A stretch of 64,000 nucleotides of DNA, taken from Diplonema papillatum (Eukaryota; Euglenozoa; Diplonemea; Diplonemida; Diplonemidae). The stretch spans positions 50,001 to 114,000 of the forward strand of contig JAPJBO010000186.1 in assembly GCA_030068145.1 (NCBI GenBank). The letters run 5' to 3'. A program made the position numbers and the translations under genes. This document shows, piece after piece, positions 32,225 to 43,101 of this stretch (position 1 is its first letter; each line of letters starts with the position of its first letter). The notes below the pieces were generated by a model, which was given only the letters and a program-made list of their open reading frames with translations, was not told the origin of the DNA and did not search any database.

Positions 32225-34152
32225 TCAGCGCTTCCCGCCGATGGGCCCCTTCAGGAATGCCCAGTCCACGCGGAGCACTTGGTCGTTCAGGGTCTGGCCG
32301 TCGAGGGCCTTGATCGCTTTCTCGGCGGACTTGAGATCTGGGTACTCGATCAGGGCGTAACCTGCGGGGTTTGGCGTTTATAACAAATTGGACCTTGCCT
32401 TTCACGACATTCCTACAATTACACCCCCCAACAATTACGCGAGTGCAGCAACAACGACAAATCGAATACCAATAAGGGCAAACCGAAGAACAAATGCGGG
32501 ACTCAATGCTTTGTGTGCAGTGAGTAACACAGCGCAAGGGTAGTGTAGGACCCGCTCCCGGCAATCCCCAACTGTCCAAAATCTCACGGGAGGTGCCCTG
32601 TAACGACGAGGAGATTAGCAGCCTTCTGCACAACACGGCTACAACACGAGGATGCTGCCATGCTAAGGTGTTCACTCAGCTATCACAAGGTCCTCGACGT
32701 AGCTTAACCTGACACACCCGGCTTTGCAGTAAAGGCGCGAGCAGCCATAAGTGTAGGTTGGCGATTTCAGACAACAGACGCGGATTGATCCAAGAGCTAG
32801 ACTTTAAACGGCAGGAACAAAATTTCTTTCAGCACCGATCGCACTTGACATGCTCTGGCAGCTACGGCCGCTCACTTGTTAACCTCGGAACAGCTCCCGT
32901 CTCAGTGCCGCTGCATAAAAGGATAAGAAACGAACTGGAGGTTTATGTCAGCTCCGACCAACGTAGAAGTAATTCTCGTTTCACCTGGGAGTTGGTCGTT
33001 GAACACATGTTAAATTGACATGAGCCTCTCGAAGAGAATTCTACCAACTGTCAATGATCCTCGCGTGCTTGCCGCATTTCCATCGTGGCGCCTCAGGACA
33101 CGAAAAGCGTAAGAGCGTGTGAGAGGTCCTGTACCCGGTATTAGTCGGTGAAAATGAATCTTCTAAGACTAGCGTCTTGTACAAAAAATACTCGAGGGGC
33201 TGCCTTGTGCTTACTTCGAAGGAGGCTAGAGGGGGAGAAACAATACAACTACAAAGTGGGTCTTTTGTGTTGAATGCTTACGCCCACCACCGATACAGGT
33301 GAACCCAGATTCACCTGTGTTTCGTGTGGGCTACAGCACATTTACCTCCTTTGATATTTTGCAGCTGGCCGCCTCCTCAAGTATTTCCTACAAAGCAGGT
33401 GTTTATACAAAAAAAAAGAGAGTTGAAGTATGGCTAAAGAAAAGAGAAAAAAACGATACCTTTGACGTAGCACGTCCGACGATCGAGGTTGAGATGCAGG
33501 TTCCGTATTTCGCCGAAGTCTCGGAAGAGATCGTAGACATCTTCCTCGCTTGCTTCCTCGTGCACGCCCGACACAAAAATGAGCCAGCCTTCGATCGACT
33601 TCGCCGCCGGTGTCATGCTGTCCTGCTCGTGTGTGTTTCAATTGCAATGGGACGACGAATAACTCAGTTGCTGGGTATTGTAAGAACGTAAAAGGCGTGT
33701 AGAATAATAAGAACTTTCTTGCCGAGCAAATGCATATTTTTTGTCTTCGACATCGCACGGGTGGTGGTCGACTAGATGCCGAACACACCTGACGGGGTTC
33801 GGAGAAGATAAGAGGAAGAGCTATACCTGGGGCACCGATTCGTATTCATCTCCCTGTCGCTTGTGCCGAGAAGACTCGCCTCTACCTCTGTGTCGACCTG
33901 TTTCGTGGTGGGGTGGTAACAACATACGGGAGTCAGAAAACACATCGACAGCGGATCTGTCAACTGATCGGACACTCCAATATGGGCGTACGTACCACCT
34001 TAAGAAGGAGCGGCATGCAACAACCGGGACGCACAAGCGCGGAATGGGAACGGCCTTGTAAGTCAATTATCCCCCTATATTCTACTTGAAGACGAAAATG
34101 GCATACTTCGCGCTTTCTCCCTCCATTCGTTGTCCGTGTCAAAGTCTGCCAT
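32225..34152 (-). CDS. RBM8A: RNA-binding protein 8A / Y14, exon junction complex (138 aa, four exons)
   Basis: Exons 34152-34107, 33897-33827, 33622-33460 and 32361-32225; phases 1, 0 and 1 close without error. Donors are GTATGC, GTATAG and GTATCG; acceptors all end in CAG. Y14 pairs with Mago and sits with eIF4A3 on spliced mRNA about 24 nt upstream of junctions. The protein starts [15 protein letters not shown], then the basic [10 protein letters not shown] segment and DEYESVP (human EDYDSVEQ). The RRM follows: [20 protein letters not shown] (human [20 protein letters not shown]), [15 protein letters not shown] (RNP region), [18 protein letters not shown], and [12 protein letters not shown] at the end. 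Human Y14 is 174 aa; here the acidic N-terminus is shorter and the Arg/Ser tail is absent, ending GGKR. The 1.1-kb last intron contains an R4 MITE at 33185-33388. This is the most secure spliced model in the window. Confidence 0.93.
32549..32700 (+). repeat. Diverged dispersed repeats in the last RBM8A intron
   Basis: GCTCCCGGCAATCC with CAACTGTCC resembles 19915-19945. ACAACACGAGGATGCTGCC with CACTCAGCTATCACA resembles 61575-61630. Confidence 0.4.
33185..33388 (+). repeat. MITE-like repeat R4, copy 3, inside an RBM8A intron
   Basis: 204 bp, with inverted ends AAATACTCGAGGGGCTGCC and GGCCGCCTCCTCAAGTATTT. It lies about 70 bp downstream of the third exon's donor. The motif TTGAAGTATGGCTAAAGA between repeat and exon recurs at 19525-19545, so the full unit may extend further. 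Confidence 0.75.
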
Positions 34153-36180
34153 CGCGAGGCAGTGTTGGCGACTATGGCCACGTTTGGGTCCTTTTTATTT
34201 GCCCCTCTCTCTTGTTGTTGCCAAGAGATTGCGCACACAGGTGGAGGTGGGGAGGGGGATCCACCAGAAGGTTTGGATCAGAAGCACGGAAACCGCCTTC
34301 CCGAAGCCGAAGCGTACCCACCTGCCTCCCCCCCTTCTTGCGCAGGGGAGCCTCCCGCCTTCCCTTGTTGTGATCCTATGGGGGTGTGTTGATGCAGACA
34401 AATGCAAAGTGTAGTCAATGCGCCATAAAGCTCCGCTGCTGCGCACGCGAGAAGAGCTGATCAAGGCAGAGGGGTGCCCGCAGTGAAAACGAACCGCACA
34501 CAAACGACGAAAAGGAGGAAGGGGGACGCGACCGAGATATCCGAGCTCAATGGTCCTGAACAGTGTGTGAATTGGCTAATCTCGGGTTGTTCCCGCACTC
34601 AAAGCTCGACGATTACAGGCACCCGCGCACCCTCAGCGCAACACACGCCCCACCGACACTCACGCCGCCCCCGGCTGGGCCTATGGTGGCTGCATACGGC
34701 TGCACGTGTATGCACCGGAACCTGCATACGCATACGGCGCTGCATACGCTGCGCCACGCTCGCCTGCCAGGCATTGTGTGGGGTTATGAGGACGTGGACG
34801 ACAGGTTTAGCATGCGAAAACAAAAGGAAGCAGCCGTGATGACGCGACCACAGATTCGCTCGGTACCACTACAACAAGCAATCTGAGCGACATCCCGTGG
34901 GCACGCGAGTATCTCGTCGCAGATGAGATACTCCGCGGGATCGACGAGTTGGACGAGTAGGGAGTGACCGCGCTTGCCCGCGTACCACAGGTTTCAGCGA
35001 ACGTAGGTTCCGTCGCACACTCACCGTTGTTTGTTCAAACGTGATCCTGCGAGGTCCTGATAGAAGCAGGGCACCAACGTGGCACTGCCGTGTGTCTCGG
35101 GTTCCGGTCCAGAAACAGCTTGACGTGGTCGACTTGCAAGCGGAGCACATCGTGTTTTGCGTGTCTCGGGTGGCCAACGATCCAAAAGCTGCAGGATCTG
35201 GTGGAGCTCGCGCCATTGTATGCGGCAGGTTAGCTAATGCGTCACTACATGATATTGAACGGAGAACAGCGGTTGAAGGAAGACGCAGCTGTCGCGCATG
35301 TTTGCGACTTATAAACCAAAGGGGAAAACAAAATGAAAGAGAAAATAGAGAGAGAGAAAGAGCGAGTGAGAGAGAAAAAAGAGGTTCAAAGTGAAACTTG
35401 TTGTGACGGTGTTCGGCGCTGGCAGAAAAGAACGGAGACGAAGAACTGCGTAGTTTTGTTGTGTGCAGAACAAAACATATCCGGGGTTGGGTATGCACTG
35501 ATGAACGAAACAGTAGGCGATCAGTGTCAAGTGCACGGCCGACTTCCCCTGTACCGCCCTGCACTGTGTTTCGGCTTTGTAACTGTGTGTTTTAGTACGG
35601 TTCACTTTTTCAGAGTGTAAGTTCGTTGCGGGACTTTTTGTCGGCTTCGTTTAACATTTCATGTGCAACCGTTGTACCAGAACGGTTTCCTTCGGTACAA
35701 CTGTACGATTAAGGAAACCCAGAAACAAAGAAAGAGAAGACCGAAATACAAGGAAGAACTGAGTAAAGCTTTCCTAATTCTGGGCAGGAAAACCGCTCGT
35801 GATGTTCGTATGTGCGAGTTGTCTATTCGAGATCGTCGAGAGAGGGCGGGTCGTTTTCGATGTCTCAGAAACTCTGAGAGAAAAGAATACGAACGTCCGA
35901 AGCAGTGTTGTCGCTGGGTTTCGGCTCCCGACGCAAATTAGGCAGGGCGCTGCTAGAGCAGGGGTAAAAAGCTTTCCCGAGTTGGTCGCTTACAACAAGG
36001 AAACCCTGTCAACAGCTGCTCGTATTGTTCCTCGCCGAGGCCCGTGCCTGCGAAGAGGATGCGAGATTCATTTCCCAATACCTGTTTCGTCCACTTGGCC
36101 GTTTTCAGGAAGGCTTCAGTGCTGCTGTCAGGGTGCGCTGAGGGGCACACCTCCGTGACACCAGGAGAGAAGTCGGAAAA
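34153..36180. other. Gene-poor stretch with a relic of TIR family C
   Basis: Around 34660-34790 GGCTATGGTGGCTGCATACG-like ends and CATACG repeats match the right end of element C (41130-41200). Around 34950-35020 a segment ending TAGGTTCCGTCG matches 40945-41000. Together they look like a decayed family C copy. GA-rich DNA follows (35320-35390). A minus-strand open segment at 35953-36115 (TEAFLKTAKWTKQ, GTGLGEEQYEQLL) could be an exon of an unknown gene. Confidence 0.4.
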
Positions 36181-36316
36181 AACAGCCAGGTAGAACAGGC
36201 AGGTAGGGCAGGCAGGTAGGGCAGGCAGGTAGGGCAGGCAGGTAGAACAGGCAGGTAGGGCAGGCAGGTAGGGCAGGCAGGTAGAACAGGCAGGTAGGGC
36301 AGGCAGATAGGGCCTG
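36181..36316 (+). repeat. Minisatellite of GGCAGGTAGG-type units
   Basis: About ten units of 10-15 bp (GCAGGTAGGGCAG alternating with GCAGGTAGAACAG). The apparent Leu/Pro/Ala peptide on the minus strand is a product of the repeat. Confidence 0.85.
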
Positions 36317-36340
36317 CCCTACCTGAACTGTTCCTCAAAG

Positions 36341-36615
36341 TAATTAGGGCCGCTGCCCTACCTGGCTGCCTTGGCACGACAACACTGGTCCGAAGCCCGA
36401 GTCAACAGTATGCAGCTCTGGGACAAGCCTGAGTTGAGCCCATCCAAAACACGTCCTCAGATCGCGCATTTGCGACCTACATGACAGACCCCGAAGTGTT
36501 GCAGAGGGCAACAAAAACGGCGGTTCCGACGGCCGCACAAGCCGTTGCCAAATATCACCAGCTGCAGCCGGGCTTCCTCGCCACAGAGGCATGGCTGTTT
36601 CTTCTGCAGAATTGA
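36341..36615 (+). pseudogene. Frameshifted fragment of an unrecognised protein
   Basis: Two overlapping plus-strand frames read like one protein. Frame one (YLAALARQHWSEARVNSMQL, WDKPELSPSKTRPQ) runs to about 36468; frame two (DRAFATYMTDPEVLQRATKT, then YHQLQPGFLATEAW) continues to a TGA at 36613-36615. There is no room or signal for an intron between them, so a small indel is the simplest explanation. Family unknown. Confidence 0.35.
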
Positions 36616-38530
36616 TGCGGCGAGTAGGTCGCGCGGAACTTCTTTCATTTATTGTTTCTGGAAACGGTCCATGCAGAGTTACGCTGGGCTAGGAGCAGCA
36701 CAAAATCGCTGTGCACGGTCCCTTGCGTTGCCATCATGCGTTGATCACGACGGTCAACCCTGTTCACGGGCATCTCAGCCGGAAGCCCGCTGAGCATATG
36801 TTTCTACCTAACCAAGTCTGCCGATACTGCGAGCTGTTGAAACCCAGAAATACGGCCTCGAAGCACTCGGTATACAGATAGATCACTGTAAATCGTTTAT
36901 TTATCTCCCGTTGATGAAGCTCGCTAGTTGAATTTCACATTATTCTTCGTTGACGAATGTCAGGACTCCGCAGCAGCTTAACTCTTTACGGATGGAGAAG
37001 GTCGTTTTCTCGGGAAACCCTGGTCAAACTCAGGGGTTTTTGAGAAAAGCTGCAATGGTAAGGCTTTCTCGGCATTTTCACATGGCAGCAAATGTTGACT
37101 TGCCTTCACCCTGCAGGCAAGTACCAACACCAGTTTGGTTCTGACTTTTTCGACAAAGCATGTCTCCCGTCCGTAAAGGGTTTATAAAAGAAAATCGATA
37201 CATCGATGCATCCAGAACTTTTGCGCAGGGAAAAAAATGAGACAACCTGTCTCCAATGTATGATTCCAACCGGGGAGTCAACGGACTGTTGGCTCCACCA
37301 TACTGTTTCAACTTTAAAAAAAACAAGTTTGATACCTCTTGTCCTTGGGTGGGTTGGGGGGAGCGGAGGGACGAAAAAGAGAAAAAAGGAAAAGTTACTG
37401 ACCGAACTTGTTGGCGAACTTCTTTGCACGAAGCCCCAGAAGGGGCACGAGTAAGCGCGCCGGCCTTTCTTGAGGCCATTGCGCGGCCTCTGCCGCAGCC
37501 TGCCTGATTATCATAATTTGATTGGGCGCGGGTGTTCCTCTGGGCTGATTCACCGCAAGGAGCCGGCGCTCTAGCCTCCGGAAAGGACCTTCAGGACCTT
37601 TGGAGGCGGGTGGGGGGAGGTGTGGGGTGCGCCCCGTCGATTGTCTCGACGGGTTCGATTTCTAGCCAGGTCTTGGTGCACGACAGCAGTTTCGCCACTC
37701 AGGGATTACGAGAAAATCGCATGATAACTTCGCTAGTGCTCGCGAAAGGCCGCAAAGTACGTTGCCACATCAGTGGAATTGTCCTTTGACAGAGTTGAAC
37801 CAGGCGTGCCTCTCGGCACACCTTTTTCAGGCACGGGCTTGGGTCTTGCCAGGCTAGCGCCCGGCAACGCGAACCTTGCCACTCCCAGGCCAACGACAAT
37901 CACACGCGAGTCTAACTTTCCGCTGCGTGGGGCAACCCAATCCCCACGGTGCACCTTCCGAGTGATCGGAAATCGCTTGCGGTGCTTGTGATCCTCCAGA
38001 CGTCGGCAAGCTGTCGACGGCCAAACCTGTTCGACGCTTCAGCGCGCGTTGCTACAAATGGACTTATTTGTTTCATTTTCTTTGTTTTTCCCGTCAATGG
38101 TATCCGACGATCCCATGTGGGACAGCTTTGTTTTCCCAAACCGGAGGTGGGGGAGCAAGAAAGGCCAGCAGCACAGCTGGTTTGAAAATGACTGTTGTCT
38201 TCCCCTGAACAGGTTGCGAGAACCCCGCACCGCGAGGTAGTAGGCAGGAAACAAGAAAGGAAATTTGAGGTTTCCTTAACCGCGCTACCCTGAACCCAAA
38301 TCTTGGACGTGGTTTCAGGTGGCGAATTAGCAATTGGCCATGAACAGAGGGTCCTACTTGGGCGGCTCAGCTTCTTCACACATCGTAATCCGAACACAAA
38401 TGTAGTCAAAACAAAACGAAAGAAGAAAGGCGATCTGGTGGCTGGGGTTGACACTTCAAAGCATGTCGGGTGAGCGGCAGCTGTCCCTCAGCCAGATGTT
38501 CGAAGGCACGAGACAGTCGAAAAAGGATAG

Positions 38531-38670
38531 GCGTGTGTTTGTTTGTACGTCGCCGGGGGAGGATTAACCTGTTAGTGGATGATAGTGAGTGAATATGCTC
38601 GTTAGGCTAATCTTCTCCCTAACACGCCGCCAGCGTTCTCTTTGTGTTTACAATGCATTGGTACTACGAA
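38531..38670 (+). repeat. Dispersed repeat R3, copy 1
   Basis: About 140 bp also at 45660-45795: TTTGTACGT..GCCGGGGGAGGATTA, CTGTTAGTG, GATAGTGAGTGAATATG, TAGGCTAATCTTCTCCC, CCAGCGTTCTCTTT. Confidence 0.75.
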
Positions 38671-39399
38671 AAAGTCGCCACGTTCGCCGTATGAAGGGTG
38701 CAAACTGGTTGGTAAGCGACCCATGCGAGAGGAGGAACCATCGTTGCTCAAAAGAAATACTAGTACACGCCAGTCCAAATGGTTCATGCACTCAAAGATC
38801 CCAGTACTCCAAAACGGGGGAGGGGGGTGCCAAATTCAAATTTTGGCCCGAAGTCAGTTAAAACCTTGGTCTGAGCATTCAGTTAAAAAGCTCTGGACGC
38901 CCGTAGGTCCCGACCCAGGTCCGCGGCCTGCTGAGCCAACTTCAAGCCGGGGGCGGGTGGCACAGCCCTCGGCCGCAAACGCAGTCCAGGCTCCAGGACA
39001 GTAGTACCGAGGTTCGTGCCTACACCGACACGATGAGGGAAGGTGTAAGGTAGTCTTCGGGATGACACCCTGTGATGAAGCGCAATGCCGTGGCTTAGGT
39101 AACCAGTTGGATTCTTCTTGTTCGTAACATTTCCAAGCTGACGCTTCGTTGCAAGCGCAATATTCGGGAAGGCCCGGAAGATATCGGGGGGGGGGGGGGC
39201 AAACTTTTTTCGACAAAAATGAAACTGAGGAAAGCCGGCAGCATGCACCCATGCCTGGGGCCCGTAAAGGGTCCTCTGGGGACAAGAAATTCATTTCCCG
39301 GCCTAGTTTTCGACTGAGGAGGCTTAAAAGAGAGGTGAAACGCAAATTTCATGTTTTTGGGGTGCGCCACTTACTAAATAGCTGCTCGTTTCAGATAGC

Positions 39400-39530
39400 A
39401 CCCTGTTCCTGCGGTTCTGCACTTATTCCTGCGCTTCTGACCACGGTCCAGTACTCCTGAACACCGCTCCTGACCGCGGTTCTGCACTCCTGACCACGTT
39501 CCTGCCCTCCTGGCCATGCTCCTCGGTTCC
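39400..39530 (+). repeat. Short-period repeat, CTCCTGACC..GTTCCTGC units
   Basis: Seven to eight diverged units of about 16-18 bp built on TTCTGCACTCCTGACC. No coding content. Confidence 0.6.
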
Positions 39531-39884
39531 TGAATCTACCAGGTGTGACTGAGTGCGTGTGTGCTGGGCACTCGTGTTTGCACAGTGTCTGAGGGATCAC
39601 TTGACTGTGTCAGGAGTGGCCGCGTTGGACAACTCGATGGGCTGACAAAGGCGTGTCGTTGTCGGTCGCAATCGGTTGCGGAGGTGTGCGAGGTGTCGCG
39701 GGTTCGTCTTATGCACCCGAGTGTACGTCCATCCCTCCTATCCCGTCTACTCCAGCTCTTGCACCCCTTCACTTGTCTGGTGGAGAAATGACCGCACTTC
39801 AGACACCGGTTCATTGTTTCTAGTGGCATTTCATCTGTATATCTGCATTTCAGGGTGGTAAAGCGGAAATTCTGTCTTTTTTCT

Positions 39885-40055
39885 GGAATTTCAGTAAGTC
39901 TGACCATCTATGTAGTGATTCTGACCAGCTATTTAGTGAATCCGACCGGCTATTTAGCGAATATGACCAGCTATTTAGTGAATCCGACCAGCTATTTAGT
40001 GAATCCCACCAGCTATTCAGTGCATCTGGCCGGCTATTTAGTGAATCTGGCCATA
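39885..40055 (+). repeat. 21-bp minisatellite (TATTTAGTGAATCCGACCAGC)
   Basis: About 7-8 units of roughly 21 bp with core TATTTAGTGAATCCGACC. The same period occurs in the unrelated minisatellite at 8905-9165. Confidence 0.8.
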
Positions 40056-40579
40056 AAACTGGAGGTTTTGGCCTGTTTTACCAACTTTTGGCACCCGCCA
40101 GTCACCGGTGAGGGCATTGCTGTGGATTTTGGATCCAGGTTGGGGTGTTTTCGACAAGATCAGAACCACAGGTGCTGCACAGGGAGCTTGTGACCCGCCG
40201 AGCGACCGAGGTCTATAAGGGGCTGAAAATGCCTCAAAAAGGCTCAAGAAAGCACTATTATGCACTGCAGACTGCCAAACACCCCCCACAAAGTCATCAT
40301 GTGCTGAAAAAAGGGTGTTGGTTTTCAAAGATTGGCCTAAAAAGCTCTATAACGCCAGAAAAAGGCTAAGTGGCGCAGTTTTCAGAGTTTGCCCCCCCCT
40401 AGGGCTGGGCTGGCTGCATACGTGCATACGTATGCGTATGCGTATGCGTATGCAGATTTGAAAATATGCATACGCATACGGCTGCATACGTATGCATAGG
40501 TGGGGCTGTGTGAGGCCAGCCCGGCCTTCTGGCTGCTGCGTGACGGGCCTATGAGTGAAGACGGTGGAGTCCAGAGCCC

Positions 40580-40667
40580 CAGAAACTGGAGTTAAAGCTG
40601 GAGTTGAAAAAGCGGGTGTCACACGCTTTTTAGGTGTGACTCGCGCCCTCTTTGACTGCAGTTTCTG
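40580..40667 (-). repeat. MITE D, copy 2, with intact ends
   Basis: An 88-bp unit with near-perfect inverted ends CAGAAACTGGAGTTAAAG / CTTTGACTGCAGTTTCTG and an internal GTGTCACACGCTTTTTAGGT hairpin-like core. It is reverse-complementary to 25570-25645 and nested inside element C. Confidence 0.7.
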
Positions 40668-40826
40668 AGACTGGACCTCACCGTGTAACAATGCAATGTA
40701 CTGGGAAGTAGAAAGCAGGTCGATGAGGATGCGTGTCACGGTCAATGTCTGCCTCGCTTTTTCCCCGACGACGTCGAACGCCAGCTCGAAGCACTGAACG
40801 AGCATGCTTCATGACGCACGACAGCC

Positions 40827-40884
40827 AACGGGCTGGCGGAAAAGGCCCGCACCACGTGGGCGGGCCTTTCCGCCAGCCCGTTGC
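40827..40884. repeat. Long hairpin-forming palindrome
   Basis: Arms of 24-25 nt (CAACGGGCTGGCGGA... and ...TCCGCCAGCCCGTTG) with one A indel, around a short centre ACCACGTG. Located inside element C. Function unknown. Confidence 0.8.
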
Positions 40885-41224
40885 TCAGCAGATCCTGAGA
40901 CAACCAGCTTCGGTTACCTCATCGGAGCGCGGCTCGTCGGCTTACGGGAGTGAACACACTGCCCGTGCACCCCGGGTTGCGGCGGACATAGGTTCCGTCG
41001 ACACTCACGAAACTTTGCTTTTAAGTATCCTTTTCGACTCCCCCTTCGTCCTGGACGAAGGAGGTGCATTGCCAGAGAAGTCACAGCCACATGCATAGCC
41101 GTATGCATACGTATGCATACGTATGCATAGCGCCGTATGCGTATGCGTATGCAGGTTTGGGCGCATACGCGTATGCAGCCGTATGCAGCCACCATAGCCC
41201 TAGGGGGGGGGGGGGGGGGGGGGG

Positions 41225-43099
41225 CAGGTAGCGCTCGAGAGCGCCACCCACAGCACCTTCAATCTGCCCGGACCTAAACCCGCTCTGACATCCCGCGTGC
41301 CCATCAATTTTCCTGCATGGCGAGACTGAGAGGCTGAAAGGAAGGACCCCGAAAGGACTTTTAACCGACCCTAAAGAGGGTGTTCCCGCACGTAGAGAGA
41401 GAGAGAAAGGGGCATTGCTGCTGGAGGAACGCCTCGGGTTTGCAGGTCATTGCAAGCGGAGGCTGTTTGCTAAGGCCCGGCGTTGTAGTATCTCGCCTCT
41501 GGAGTGCTGGACAGGGGAACAGACACGGGCGAGATGGTGAGTCCACGGGGGGATGCAGAGCCGAGAGGGATAGATTTAAGATCTACCTGACCAACGAAAG
41601 CGAAAAGTCGGCTGTGGCTACGCACGCAGAGAAACAGCCGCATTCCTCCCTACCGAAGCGCGGAGGGATGCGGGATCTTAATTGCCACGAAAGATGCTGG
41701 GTGCAGCTGGGTGTGCAAGGCCCCGCGCTGACAGGTCTACAAGGATGTGCTGCAAGCGCCGACACCCGAACAGTAGCTGTGCTTCCTCTGCGGACGCCCT
41801 CTCTATTTTTGCCGTGCCTTTCTACACCCGAAAGTTGAAGTGAGCGGACATTGCTCGTGATAGCCGCCTCTCAGTATTGGGCGGCCTTTTTTGTTCCTCC
41901 CCTCCGGCGACAGATGAGCCAACCTGAAAGCGGTTGATTTCCTCCGGCACGGAGGGTTTTTTCTCCACCAGCGGAAGTTGCTTGGGGTGGCTTTTTCTAT
42001 CTGTTTTCCCCTTCGTTCCCTATCTGGTCGTGTTTCTTTTTTTTGCGGAGGCGTTCTTCGTTTTGTTTCGGGCTGCTCTTCTTTTTCCGCGGCAGCGCTG
42101 GAATTCGCCAGCGGTGGTTCTTCGGATGGATTTTCGTTCTGTTTTCTCCTTATTTAGTTTTTTTTCTTGGAGGCGCTTTTCCTTTGTTCTAGGCTGCCCT
42201 ATTTCTCGCAGCAGCGCTGGAACTGTGCGCACGGATTGTCTGCGAGCTTCGTGAGAAACCCGGAAAAGCAGCAGACTGCAAAATAGAACGGGTTCGATGG
42301 AGAGAGTGAGAGGGATATGAGCTCGTCATGGTGTGGACAGGAGCAGCTCAGAGCCTCAATCCTGGGAACCTAGCCCGACCTGCGAATCATTTGACATCAC
42401 GATAGGATGGATCCTAGCTCCACTCCAGGATGTAGGTGGTCTAAGTGCCGGTCAGTTTGACTTTCAGCCTGGTCTTGCAGGAGGGTGCTAGACCCTGGTC
42501 TCAGTGGTTCCAGGGTTCGGATGCTGCTTGAATCGCAGTCAACCGGTCGAGAATAGCAAAGCGACGGCGTGTGGTTTGTTGAAAACACAGCTGCGATTGT
42601 GTATCGGATTTCCAGTGTCTGACTCTTGCTTCATTTCAAGTTTCTTTTTGAGCCATCTGGAACATCAATCTGACTCGTAACAAAAGAGTGTGAGAGAGGG
42701 TACAAGAACATACGCAACGGAATGGAGGAGATTCTGGACGAACTTAGGGTCGAAGGTTGACCAAGATGAGCGGGGATGGGGTCATGGACTCAGTTCAGCA
42801 ACCACAGAACCTCAAGCAAAGCACACTGATCAGGAGCAACGCCCGAACCCGTATCGAATCTAATTTGTGGTCGAAGGATGGTCCCAATTTTCCTGACACA
42901 GGGTTGGCTCCCGGGACTCCTACCACAGACACCCATCAACGCCAAATGGTAACGTAATGTACATCAACCAAACCTTGAAGACTTCAACGTTTCCAAGGCT
43001 TCCCCCCGACCCTTCGTCAAACGGTTCTTTTCGGCTATTAGGATACGTATATGAGACGATGTCAAAAGGGGGGAAAATCTTAGTTTCGTGTTCAGGCGC
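41225..43099. other. No gene recognised
   Basis: Only short or low-complexity ORFs. At 43050-43075 ATGAGACGATGTCAAAAGGG resembles the outer end of the foldback element at 57217, suggesting a sol end or truncated relative. Confidence 0.4.
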
Positions 43100-43101
43100 T
43101 A

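Larger units (their letters stand above)
36616..40391. other. Gene-poor stretch with repeats
   Basis: No confident gene. A minus-strand segment near 37412-37505 is GC-rich and could be an exon but matches nothing. Repeat R3 is at 38531-38670, minisatellites at 39400-39530 and 39885-40055. The long frames on the minus strand at 37912-38454 and 38854-39345 lack family features and start at non-ATG codons or in repeats. Confidence 0.4.
40392..41224 (+). mobile_element. Non-autonomous TIR element, family C (GCATAC arrays)
   Basis: About 820 bp with inverted ends CCCCCTAGGGCTGGGC / ATAGCCCTAGGGGG. Both are followed inward by arrays of GCATAC/GTATGC (40410-40495 and 41090-41190). The outer C/G runs (8 C on the left, 22 G on the right) blur the borders. 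No ORF resembles a transposase. The extreme end CCCCCTAGG equals that of the hAT element at 9454-13888, so that enzyme family may mobilise it (inference). It contains MITE D (40580-40667) and a hairpin (40827-40884). Confidence 0.65.

Noticed and set aside
36105-36377. Repeat protein LPYLPVLPACP
   Set aside because: Minisatellite artefact; period not conserved as protein and no flanking domain.
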